Below are positions 24,220-32,297 of a stretch of 64,000 nucleotides of DNA, in pieces (position 1 is the stretch's first letter; each line of letters starts with the position of its first letter). The notes under the pieces were generated by a model, which saw nothing but the letters and a program-made list of their open reading frames with translations, was not told the origin of the DNA and ran no database searches. The stretch comes from an uncultured Collinsella sp. GTDB taxonomy: Bacteria > Actinomycetota > Coriobacteriia > Coriobacteriales > Coriobacteriaceae. The translations under genes were made by a program, and so were the position numbers. The stretch is from positions 157,114 to 221,113 of the forward strand of contig CAKUGY010000002.1 in assembly GCA_934654835.1 (NCBI GenBank), read 5' to 3'.

Positions 24220-25618
24220 AAAGTTCTCCCTGATCGAGGTCATCCTCTCGGTTATCTGTGTCGTCTTTACCATCGAGGCGGCGGCTCCGGCATCTGCCAT
24301 GGGCAACGTGCAATTCTTCTGGTGGATCTTCCTCATCATCACGTTTTTGCTGCCCTATGGCCTGGTGGTGGCCGAGTTGGGTACGGCGTTCGATTCCGAG
24401 GGCGGTCTGTACGATTGGGTTCGCTTGGGTCTGGGCGACCGTTGGGGCGCCCGCTGCTCCTGGTGCTATTGGGTCAACTTTCCGCTGTGGGTGGCAAGCA
24501 TCGCCTGCATGTTCCCCAGCGTCATCAACGCGGTATGGGGTGTTGAGTTTTCGCTCGGCGCTCGGATTGCCATGGAACTTGCCTTTGTATGGGGCGTTAC
24601 GGTCATGGCGATGCAGCCGGTGGCCGAGGCCGATTGGGTCATGGACGGCGGCGCCGTCATCAAAGTGCTCATTACCGCCGTGGTGGGAATTGTCGGCATC
24701 TGGTTTGCCTGCAATAACGGTTTTGCCAACGACATGTCGCTCGAAACCTTCATTCCCAATCTGGGCGATACCAACTCGCTGACGTATCTGTCGATCATCC
24801 TGTTCAACTTTATGGGCTTCGAAGTGGTCGCGACCTTTGCCAGCACGATGAAGAACCCATCGCGCGACATCCCCAAGGCGGTTATCGCCGGTGGCGTGGC
24901 CATTGCGGCAATCTACATCATTTGCGGTATTGGTATTGGAGCCGCGGTTCCCACCGAGCAGCTTTCGCTCGATTCGGGCATTGTGGATGCCGTTGCCGCC
25001 ATGGTGGGACGCAGCCACCCGCTAACGATGATCGTGGGCATGGCCTTTTTGGTGACGCTGTTCGCTAACATGATCTGCTGGAGCTTTGGCGTCAACAATG
25101 TGGCGAGCTATGCCGCGCGCCATGGCAACATGCCGCGTCCCTTTGCGCTGGTGTCCAAGAAGACCGGCATGCCCAACGGCTCGGCGCTCATTAACGGTTG
25201 TTTCGCCAGCCTGGTGCTGCTGCTCCAGATTCCGCTAGGCGAGGGCTCCGACGTCTTTTGGGTCTTCTTTTCCATGAACGTTGTCTTTCTGCTCATGAGT
25301 TATATCCCGATGTTTCCGGCGTTTTGGCGCCTGCGCAAATACGACGATCGCCCGCGCGTGTTCCGCGCCCCCTTTGAGGGCAAGGTGCTCGCGGTGGCGC
25401 TCGCAATTCCCGTGGTAGAGCTCGTGCTTTCGATCGTCGCTACGATCGTGCCACTCAACAGCTCGCCTGCAGAGATGGCAAAGTTGCCCATCCTCGTGGG
25501 TGTGGTGATCGGTGCGTTGTTGGGCGAGGTTTCGCGCCTCATATCGCGCCGCGGCCGCAGCATCGACAATCCTGGTGTTGGTGCAAAGGGTTCAGATTGC
25601 TTTGCGCCAAAACAATAG
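24209..25618 (+). CDS. APC-superfamily antiporter, second paralogue
   Basis: The 469-residue protein is closely related to the antiporter at 20748-22178, with the same start pattern (EAAAPASAMGNVQFFWW) and about 12 helices. It follows the agmatine deiminase gene but is separated by a terminator and inverted repeats, so it is probably transcribed on its own. It may carry agmatine, putrescine or another amine. The TAG-terminated tail (SIDNPGVGAKGSDCFAPKQ) is not conserved between the two. AGGGGGAGC upstream supports the start. Confidence 0.8.
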   Translation: MAGKKFSLIEVILSVICVVFTIEAAAPASAMGNVQFFWWIFLIITFLLPYGLVVAELGTAFDSEGGLYDWVRLGLGDRWGARCSWCYWVNFPLWVASIACMFPSVINAVWGVEFSLGARIAMELAFVWGVTVMAMQPVAEADWVMDGGAVIKVLITAVVGIVGIWFACNNGFANDMSLETFIPNLGDTNSLTYLSIILFNFMGFEVVATFASTMKNPSRDIPKAVIAGGVAIAAIYIICGIGIGAAVPTEQLSLDSGIVDAVAAMVGRSHPLTMIVGMAFLVTLFANMICWSFGVNNVASYAARHGNMPRPFALVSKKTGMPNGSALINGCFASLVLLLQIPLGEGSDVFWVFFSMNVVFLLMSYIPMFPAFWRLRKYDDRPRVFRAPFEGKVLAVALAIPVVELVLSIVATIVPLNSSPAEMAKLPILVGVVIGALLGEVSRLISRRGRSIDNPGVGAKGSDCFAPKQ

Positions 25619-25653
25619 CGCCGCGAGTTGCGCGGCGCTGGTTGCATCTTGGA

Positions 25654-25845
25654 TTACCGTTCGCGGTGCTCGGGATCAGAGGCGAGCTTGGGCGCAAAGT
25701 AGGGGACGTGGCCCAGGTAAGGGCAGCTATCCTCGCGCGCCTCGACGACGCAGGGAACGTCGTCGTAGGTAAGTGATTCGCTCAGGCGGACGACGGCCTT
25801 GGCGGCAGGAGCGACGAGCATCTTGAGCGGTGCGATAGGCGCCAC
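25654..25845 (-). CDS. Small hypothetical protein
   Basis: The 63-codon frame starts at GTG 25845 with AAGGAG 6 bases upstream. The product begins with a hydrophobic stretch (PLKMLVAPAAKAVVRL) and has two cysteines in a hydrophilic tail. I recognise no family. Codon use looks like neighbouring genes. It is convergent with the permease gene. Confidence 0.5.
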   Translation of the reverse strand: MAPIAPLKMLVAPAAKAVVRLSESLTYDDVPCVVEAREDSCPYLGHVPYFAPKLASDPEHRER

Positions 25846-25951
25846 GGCATCTCCTTTCCTGCATGCAGCCCGTATTTTGACGCGAATGTATACGCCGCAA
25901 GTTTAGCATCCCGCCGAGGAGAGCTCCAAACCACCACAAAGGGTATGGGCA

Positions 25952-26184
25952 GATGCAAGTGAGTAGACTTTTTTGGATATGCCGAGCACATCGCGACAAA
26001 TGCTCAATAAAACCGCAGGTCAGAGCTGTGGCGTTTTGGGGCGTGCTTGGCCTCCTGTAAAAAGCCTACTCACTTGGTTTTTTCTGCTAGAAAACCGCCA
26101 CGAGGGAAAGCAGCTCCCTTGCGGCGGTTGGCGTTTGTCCAGATAAAACCTACCAAAATAAACCTGTCCCCTTTTGGTAGGTGG
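25952..26184. repeat. ~230-bp intergenic repeat, copy R2
   Basis: It is near-identical to R1 (18018-18248), with the same three hairpins. It is preceded by a fragment of the CCACAAAGGG hairpin family (25932-25943). It ends one base before the GTTCAGCTGAAC box of the transglutaminase promoter. It contains no gene. Confidence 0.7.
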
Positions 26185-26232
26185 GTTCAGCTGAACGGCG
26201 GGACGGGCGGCTTGGGTGTGCGGGCTCACAAT
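26185..26232 (+). promoter_or_regulatory. Palindrome-driven promoter P1 (transglutaminase-like gene)
   Basis: GTTCAGCTGAAC (26185-26196) precedes the -10-like CACAAT (26227-26232). The distance from TTCAGCTGAA to the hexamer is 41 bases, identical in P2, P3 and P4. No TTGACA-like -35 is visible, which suggests activator dependence. The predicted transcript start is about 24 bases before the ATG. Confidence 0.7.
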
Positions 26233-26262
26233 CTGGGGAAACAGACCAGATTGGGGGCTTGT

Positions 26263-27294
26263 ATGATCGATTCGAAGGGGAACGTGCGACTCGAGGGCAT
26301 GTTTAACAGGGCGCATCTGGCTCCCGAAGCCCAGCGCGCATACGATACGCTGCTCGAATGCGTGCTCAACGGACAGAAGGGCTGCGAGGTCTCGGCGCGC
26401 GCGGGCATGGATACCGTCAAGGCGCTGGTAGAGCTTGTGCGCTGCGACTGCCCCGAGCTTATCCATCTCCTGGGCGGTATGCACTACTGCCGCCACGGCG
26501 AAAAAGTCCTGCTCGTGCCAAATTACGCCAAGGGATACCAACAGTCGGTCACCCGGCTCTATACAAATCTTGCCAAGATGGAGCGTGCTGCTGAGCCACT
26601 TCTTCAGGCGGCGCCGGCGGGAGCATCGGCGTTCGATCGAGTTTTGGCAATCCACGATGCCTATCTTGCACGGTACCGATTCCAGAACGGTCGCCCGTAT
26701 TCGCATTCGGCGGACGGTCCGCTGCTTAAACACCGTGCCGTGTGTGAGGGGTGGGCAAAAGGCTTTAAGTATCTGCTAGACCGTGCTGGTATCGACTGCG
26801 TCTATGCTTGGGGTCGCCGCCTCGCGAGCGATCCAACGGGGCATGCCTGGTGCGTCGTGAACCTGGGGGAGCGCGGTCGCCCGGCATGGTACATCATCGA
26901 CCCCACACGCGATGGGCGGGACGGAATGCTGCCCATGCACAGTGCTTTTGGCATGAGCGAGGCGGCATACAACTACGCTACCGAGCGCTCGTCGGGGCAA
27001 TGGGTTCCGGTTGCCCAGCGTGACCTGGGTTTTTACGGGCTCACGGGGCGATTTGTGGCAACCGTTGACGACGCCGTCCCCATCGCGCGCGGTGCGGGAT
27101 TTCCCCAGCGCGGAATCGAGATCCAGCTCCCCAAGTTTCCGGATGAGAAGAGTTTCGATGCGGCACACTCGGCGGTGTGCGATCGTCTGACGTCGACCTT
27201 TGCCTGCGGTGTCGAGTGCTGTACCGACCGCACACGCCGCGTGATTCGTATTGATGCGCTTAAAGCCCGCCGGAAGTTGGGCGCTGCCAGCTAG
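26263..27294 (+). CDS. Transglutaminase-like cysteine protease-fold protein
   Basis: The 343-residue protein has a transglutaminase-like core. The catalytic Cys sits in HRAVCEGWAKGFKYLL near residue 160, the His in GHAWCVVNL near residue 195, and the Asp in YIIDPTRDG near residue 212. No signal peptide or membrane helix is visible, so it is probably cytoplasmic. Bacterial members act as proteases or peptidases or are inactive. It is the first gene of the kinase/FHA island by promoter type and is convergent with the large kinase gene (stop to stop within a few bases). I chose ATG 26263; the upstream in-frame ORF crosses repeat R2. Confidence 0.75.
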   Translation: MIDSKGNVRLEGMFNRAHLAPEAQRAYDTLLECVLNGQKGCEVSARAGMDTVKALVELVRCDCPELIHLLGGMHYCRHGEKVLLVPNYAKGYQQSVTRLYTNLAKMERAAEPLLQAAPAGASAFDRVLAIHDAYLARYRFQNGRPYSHSADGPLLKHRAVCEGWAKGFKYLLDRAGIDCVYAWGRRLASDPTGHAWCVVNLGERGRPAWYIIDPTRDGRDGMLPMHSAFGMSEAAYNYATERSSGQWVPVAQRDLGFYGLTGRFVATVDDAVPIARGAGFPQRGIEIQLPKFPDEKSFDAAHSAVCDRLTSTFACGVECCTDRTRRVIRIDALKARRKLGAAS

Positions 27295-27297
27295 GGG

Positions 27298-30200
27298 CTA
27301 GAGCAGCCAAGAGGACAGATCGTCCGTGTGCTCCTGGAAGAAGGAATTTGCCTCGGCGGCGTTGATCACGCGCTGGCGCTGTTCTTCGAAGCGGCCCCCG
27401 CGGATCGATCCATTTACCGTGACATGGCCGCTCTGCTCGCCCGCTCCATCGCAGCGCAAGAACCAAATACGGCCTCGCTCATCTCCGCGCTCATCGGCAA
27501 GATAGAACGTCACCTGGTCAAACGGCGTGCTGTCAAAATCCATAGCGTTGTAGAGCGCCTCGACGGTATCGATGGCCTCCTGCGCAAAGGTATCGTCGAC
27601 GGTAAGGTCGAGGGATACCAAGAGTTCCGTATCGTCATTGGGGTTCGTGCCAACCGTGGCCGAGGGGAACGCGGCCTTGATGGCGTCGCGCGCCTCATCG
27701 ACTTCGGCCTCGAGCGACCCCGGGGCGCTCGAGAGAGCGAGGTCCCTGCGACCGCAATAGCCGACGTGCATGAAGGGCAGGTCGGTAGCGGCAACAGCGG
27801 CTACTAGGTCTGCCAGATATTCGTTTGAGGTATCGAGCGGTTTGCCCGTGGCGCACGAAATTTCGAAGGTGAGCTGCGTCGATGCGGCGCTCACCCATGT
27901 GCGCATGATGGGAGCGCTCCCTACGCTGAGGTAGACCCAGGCGCCGCCAGCATCGGTTGCGACCTGCGTCACTGCGCTCATGTTCGCATCACCGTTCGTA
28001 CTGCTGTCGCCCACCTGCACCGCTTTTGTTCCCGTCGAAGTGCTGACGGCTTTGACGGTGGGCGATCCAAGCACGCGTTTCTGCAAACCGCAGGAGACTT
28101 CGATATAGGAATTGGCGCAGATTAGGCATGCCGCTGCTTCTCCCAGGTCGAGCCCCTGGATTTGAGCGACAATGCCTTTGCCGTCACTGGGGTCGCCGAG
28201 CGCATAGGGGATGCCGAAGGTATCCAGGCGTGCTGCGAGGGCCTCAAGGGCATCGACGCGCTCTCCGCGGGAAAGATCGTCGTAACTCGCAAAGGAAGCA
28301 AGGGTGCCGCTGTCCTCGAGGGTGCTCTGCTTGACCTGGTTGTCACCCGTAAAATCAGCATCGATCCAGGTCGCCTGCGGCACCAGCTTGTCGCGGAAGC
28401 TCGTGCGATAGCTTTCGGAGCGCAGCGCTTCGGCAAGAACCTTGCAGAGATTCTGGGATGGTGCGAGATTATTTGCCGTAAAGGCGTAACGACCCTTGCC
28501 GAGCGACACGGTCGAGACCGTGTTCCACGAATACCCGCCAATGTCGAAGGCGAGCTCACCTTGGTCGAGCCAATCGCCACAGCTCTCTTTGAGCCGCTTG
28601 TTCGCGCTGTCGGTCAGGGTGAGCTCAAGATAGACATAGCGATCGGGATCGTCGGGGGTTAAGGGCTCCAGGCCTTCGACCTTGCCCGTTTTGACCGTGA
28701 CGTCTTTGATTTCCGTTCGGTAGATATGCTCGTAGGATGTGAAGCCGGTGCCCTTCGAATCGATGCAGGCAAGGTAGAGCTCGAGCGGGCGGGAAAGCAA
28801 TTGCGCTGCCTTGCTGCGGGATACGCGCGCCGTGTCGCTCGATTCGGACGATGAGGATGCTTGGGACGAATCGCTATCGCTATCGCTCCCGTCAGGCTCG
28901 TCGGGAACATCGAAGGCGCCGGCGGAAAAGTCGACGCAGATGCCGTCCATGCTTTCGATGGTCGAGGCTTTGCCCAGGCCGGCAACATCCAGACGCGCCT
29001 GGACCAGTTCGACGCTTTCGCGCATCTGGCCTGCGGAGAGCGCCGTGGTGGGATAGAGGACGAGCTGGTCGTTTTCTTGCGATGTGCCGAGAGCTCCCGT
29101 TGCAAACGCAATGGCCAAAGCGATGGCGGCCACCGCTGCAACCGCGCAGAGGCAGGAGGCAATGGTCGCCAAGCGCTTCTTGTGGAAGGGGCTTTTGGAG
29201 TGGGGAGTGCTCTCCTCGGCGGGCGAGGTAGCCTCTGGCGCGTCGTTCGTCAGCGACTTGCCGTTCTCGTCGATCCCCAGGCGCTCGGCCAAGCGAATGA
29301 CATCAAAGCGGCCTCCGATTTTGCCGATGCCCGGCTCGGTGCAGCGGGCAATGAGTTCGTCGAGGGTGCGGTCATCGTCATCGACACAATGGGTACCGTC
29401 GAGATGGATGGCCCCGTTGTTTTTGAGTTCAAAGAGCTCCTGCAGCTCGACGGCGTTTAAGCCGCTCGAGCTCTTCGCGCAGATGCTCCGAATTTGGGCC
29501 TCGTGCGGCCATACTCCGCAGCGAAGGTAATACAAAAGGCAGCCGATGGAGTAACAATCGGCGTGGCTTGTGTTGCGCCATTGGCGTGCCTCGCTTTGGC
29601 GCTGGTCGAATATCTCGGGCGCGCCGATAAACGGCGTGCTCAGACGTTCGCTGCCATCGGCCGCCGTCACGTCGGGGTCGTCGTTTTGGGCGCTTTGCCC
29701 AAAGTCGATGAGCATGACGCGCTCAATGCGCTGCCCGTCCTTGTCCAGCATAAAGCGCAGGTTATGGGACGAAAGATCGCGGTGCGAGACCGTGGTGAGG
29801 TAGCGAGCGTCGTCGCGCGAAACGACCGTGCAGCAAAGCAGGGCCGTGACAATGGAGCGTGCTGTATCAAGGACATCGGCAGCGCTAACCTCGCCGTGTG
29901 CATCGCTCATAATCTCGCGCAGCTCGACAACATCGACGCCCTCGACATATTCCATAGCAAGGGCGGGGTAGCGTACCTCGCCGCGAGGCGTCTTTTTAAT
30001 GCGCCAACCCAGGGCGTAGGCGATGGGCGCGTGCCCCTGGGCTCCGTCCATGCTGCGAAGCGTCTCGTACTCCTGGCGCAGTTTGTACCAGTCGGATTTA
30101 TAGGCTTCATTGGATTCGAGCGCTTCTTTATGGGAGGCGGCGCAGCCATGGCGCATGACCTTGACGGCAAGTTTGGTGCTGGAGGCGGATGCGTCTGTGG

Positions 30201-30372
30201 TGCTCTGGGCGTTTGTCCCAGAAGCGGTGTCGATAAACCAAAGATCGGCGCTCGCGCCCGAGGGCTCGCCGCTCGGTCGCATTGCAATGCCCGCTTGGGA
30301 GGCGGGCAGCTCGGCGAGCGGATTGACCTGGACCATTCCATTGAGCGCTTCCGCGCAAAAGATGTTTTCCAT
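27298..30372 (-). CDS. Receptor-type Ser/Thr protein kinase with large ectodomain
   Basis: The 1024-residue protein has a kinase domain (about residues 60-330) with LAVKVM, the catalytic loop HRDLSSHN and the DFG motif IDFGQS. A membrane helix lies near residues 395-418 (TIASCLCAVAAVAAIALAIA), followed by a ~600-residue extracellular region. The ectodomain has two ESVELVQARLDVAGL / DALEALAARLDTFGI segments and VYLELTLTDSANKRLKES, which resemble the SecD P1-type fold. That is inference from pattern. An acidic Asp/Ser tract lies near residues 505-530. ATG 30372 follows GAGGGGGCG. It diverges from the P2 unit; TATACT at 30427-30432 is a candidate -10. Confidence 0.8.
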   Translation of the reverse strand: MENIFCAEALNGMVQVNPLAELPASQAGIAMRPSGEPSGASADLWFIDTASGTNAQSTTDASASSTKLAVKVMRHGCAASHKEALESNEAYKSDWYKLRQEYETLRSMDGAQGHAPIAYALGWRIKKTPRGEVRYPALAMEYVEGVDVVELREIMSDAHGEVSAADVLDTARSIVTALLCCTVVSRDDARYLTTVSHRDLSSHNLRFMLDKDGQRIERVMLIDFGQSAQNDDPDVTAADGSERLSTPFIGAPEIFDQRQSEARQWRNTSHADCYSIGCLLYYLRCGVWPHEAQIRSICAKSSSGLNAVELQELFELKNNGAIHLDGTHCVDDDDRTLDELIARCTEPGIGKIGGRFDVIRLAERLGIDENGKSLTNDAPEATSPAEESTPHSKSPFHKKRLATIASCLCAVAAVAAIALAIAFATGALGTSQENDQLVLYPTTALSAGQMRESVELVQARLDVAGLGKASTIESMDGICVDFSAGAFDVPDEPDGSDSDSDSSQASSSSESSDTARVSRSKAAQLLSRPLELYLACIDSKGTGFTSYEHIYRTEIKDVTVKTGKVEGLEPLTPDDPDRYVYLELTLTDSANKRLKESCGDWLDQGELAFDIGGYSWNTVSTVSLGKGRYAFTANNLAPSQNLCKVLAEALRSESYRTSFRDKLVPQATWIDADFTGDNQVKQSTLEDSGTLASFASYDDLSRGERVDALEALAARLDTFGIPYALGDPSDGKGIVAQIQGLDLGEAAACLICANSYIEVSCGLQKRVLGSPTVKAVSTSTGTKAVQVGDSSTNGDANMSAVTQVATDAGGAWVYLSVGSAPIMRTWVSAASTQLTFEISCATGKPLDTSNEYLADLVAAVAATDLPFMHVGYCGRRDLALSSAPGSLEAEVDEARDAIKAAFPSATVGTNPNDDTELLVSLDLTVDDTFAQEAIDTVEALYNAMDFDSTPFDQVTFYLADERGDERGRIWFLRCDGAGEQSGHVTVNGSIRGGRFEEQRQRVINAAEANSFFQEHTDDLSSWLL

Positions 30373-30479
30373 GTCCGCCCCCTCGCTTGGTGCCCTGCAC
30401 CGATCGAGGTGCGTTCCGGTCATTTAAGTATAGCGGGCGCGCAAAAACGGACACACCACAACACCCTTCAATCCCTGCT

Positions 30480-30527
30480 GTTCAGCTGAACGGCGCGCAG
30501 GGGAGAGGGCTGCCGCGCCGATAGGAT
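30480..30527 (+). promoter_or_regulatory. Palindrome-driven promoter P2
   Basis: GTTCAGCTGAAC (30480-30491) lies 41 bases (start to start) from the -10-like TAGGAT (30522-30527). The palindrome lies between the divergent kinase and acidic-protein genes, so it could influence both. The downstream ATG is at 30561. Confidence 0.7.
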
Positions 30528-30560
30528 GGCCTCAATATTCCCAACCGTAAGGAGGAAGCT

Positions 30561-31157
30561 ATGGCTGCCGGCTGGATAGCAAATCTGGTTGCCGTGCTCG
30601 ACCAGGACAGTGTGCCCTCGCGCCGTGGCGAGGCGGGAGCTCAGGATGACATCGATGTGCTTTTGGGCATCGCTTCGACTGAGCTTACCGCCGAGGTCGA
30701 TTATCTCGACTACCTGGCAACGCTTCGTATTGGTCTCGTAGAAACAGGGGATGGTGAGAGCGTAAGCGTGTGCATCGACTGCCTGCTCGATGCGGACAAG
30801 AGGTCCGCCTGCGAAAAGGCCATTGCGTCGCGTGGCATGACATTTGCACGTGAGGGGGTCAACGTTCGCGTCGATTTTGCCCTGGACGATTTTTTCGAGT
30901 TGAAGGCTCAGTGTGACGGCGTATTCGACGCGGCGGACTTGGTCCGCGCTGTGGGGCTTGTCGTGCAGTCTCTCGGCGAGGTCCTCGAGGAGATGGATGA
31001 GCTTTGGGATCCTTTTGAGGGTCCTTATGAGTTCGTGGATGACGATGCGCTTCCAGAGGAAATTCTTCGCCCCGAACACGCTGCTATTTTCCTCGATGAT
31101 TCGTCGTCCGAGGCGGATGACGGCAAGGGCGGTGGACTTGATGAATTACTCGGTTAA
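30561..31157 (+). CDS. Acidic protein of unknown function
   Basis: The 198-residue protein is acidic, with a C-terminal third rich in Asp/Glu (ELWDPFEGPYEFVDDDALPEE). It has no membrane helix or recognised motif. AAGGAGG precedes the ATG. It is the first gene of the P2 transcript and overlaps the next gene, a membrane protein, by 17 bases, so the two are translated together and probably interact. I do not recognise a family. Confidence 0.7.
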   Translation: MAAGWIANLVAVLDQDSVPSRRGEAGAQDDIDVLLGIASTELTAEVDYLDYLATLRIGLVETGDGESVSVCIDCLLDADKRSACEKAIASRGMTFAREGVNVRVDFALDDFFELKAQCDGVFDAADLVRAVGLVVQSLGEVLEEMDELWDPFEGPYEFVDDDALPEEILRPEHAAIFLDDSSSEADDGKGGGLDELLG

Positions 31158-32259
31158 TCCCGTGCGGCCTCAGGTATCCGCCGGCCGCATTCTGGCGGCG
31201 GGGTGGTTCTATGCGTTGAGCGTTGTGCTATTCGCCCTGGATATTGCCCACGCTTCGCTCTTTTTGGGAAGCAGCTGGCTCAATAACCCTCCAACCGATC
31301 TCGATTTTTATGGGTGGGGCTTTATTGTCTTTATCGGTCTGTGCTTTGTGGGGTTCTATTACGTTCGCGACCTGACGCCTGGGATTGATGTGGAGGGAGA
31401 TCCGCTGCGTTTTAGCCGCGAGGGCAGTGCTCGGCACTTTGCCCTGACGGGTTTAGTGCTGGCCATGCCGCTTGTGCTGTTCGATCCCGGCGACCCGCTC
31501 TACATGTTTAGCGCCGGTCTTATGGTTGTCCAGGCCATGGTCGATGCCCTCCTGGTTCGCGACGTGCGCCAGGCGATTCCCCACGCCAAGCGGCCTACGG
31601 TGCTGTTGAGGGCAATGCTGATTGTTACTGCCTGCTATGGTCTGGCGGCTTTGCTGGGCTTTGAGCTGGTTGCGCTCTTGCTGCGCGTTGCCGTGGCGGT
31701 CTTGGCTCCCGTTGCCGAGGGGCTTCCCTTGGAGCTCTGTGATCTGGGAGACGAGACGCTGCGCGGCGAGGCGCACGAGCTCAACCGCGAGCTGCGTCGT
31801 GTAACGTGGGCGTGCGGAGGTCTGCTGGCATTGATGCTAGCGGATATGCTGCTGGGCGTGGGTGAGATGGCGTGGGTGCTGGGGCTTGTTTGTGTTCTGG
31901 CGGTGGTTTATGTGTCGCTGGGCCGCTTTACCCTTGCCTTGCACGTTCGCACGCTGCTGGCAGTGGTGGTCGGCGTCGTCTTGGGATTTGTCGTGCGTGA
32001 CACGATGGGGACGGCATGGCTTGCCTGCACGGTTGTCGTGCTCGTCGGGCTGTCGGTGGTTCCGGTCGATCAGACGGCACCGGGTTTGGTTGCGTTTTTA
32101 GGGTTTGTGGCGCTTGCGTTTTGGTTGGAACGCGACATCGAAATACGAATGGTTATCGAGGTCTTTACCCCGCTCATCCTCGTGCTGATGTATTACTGGC
32201 AGCGCGTCGCGGTACGCGAACATACTGACGGTCGTCGCATCCGACTTTTCTTTAGGTAA
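31141..32259 (+). CDS. Polytopic membrane protein of unknown function
   Basis: The 372-residue protein has about nine to ten hydrophobic helices, beginning ILAAGWFYALSVVLFALDIA. A hydrophilic loop sits near residues 195-215 (LCDLGDETLRGEAHELNREL). No transporter motif is visible. The ATG at 31141 overlaps the end of the acidic-protein gene. Location inside the kinase/FHA island suggests a membrane output or sensor of that system, but this is context only. Confidence 0.7.
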   Translation: MNYSVNPVRPQVSAGRILAAGWFYALSVVLFALDIAHASLFLGSSWLNNPPTDLDFYGWGFIVFIGLCFVGFYYVRDLTPGIDVEGDPLRFSREGSARHFALTGLVLAMPLVLFDPGDPLYMFSAGLMVVQAMVDALLVRDVRQAIPHAKRPTVLLRAMLIVTACYGLAALLGFELVALLLRVAVAVLAPVAEGLPLELCDLGDETLRGEAHELNRELRRVTWACGGLLALMLADMLLGVGEMAWVLGLVCVLAVVYVSLGRFTLALHVRTLLAVVVGVVLGFVVRDTMGTAWLACTVVVLVGLSVVPVDQTAPGLVAFLGFVALAFWLERDIEIRMVIEVFTPLILVLMYYWQRVAVREHTDGRRIRLFFR

Positions 32260-32297
32260 CCGCGGGAGGCGGGGTGGAAGATAGTTCCGCCCCGCCT

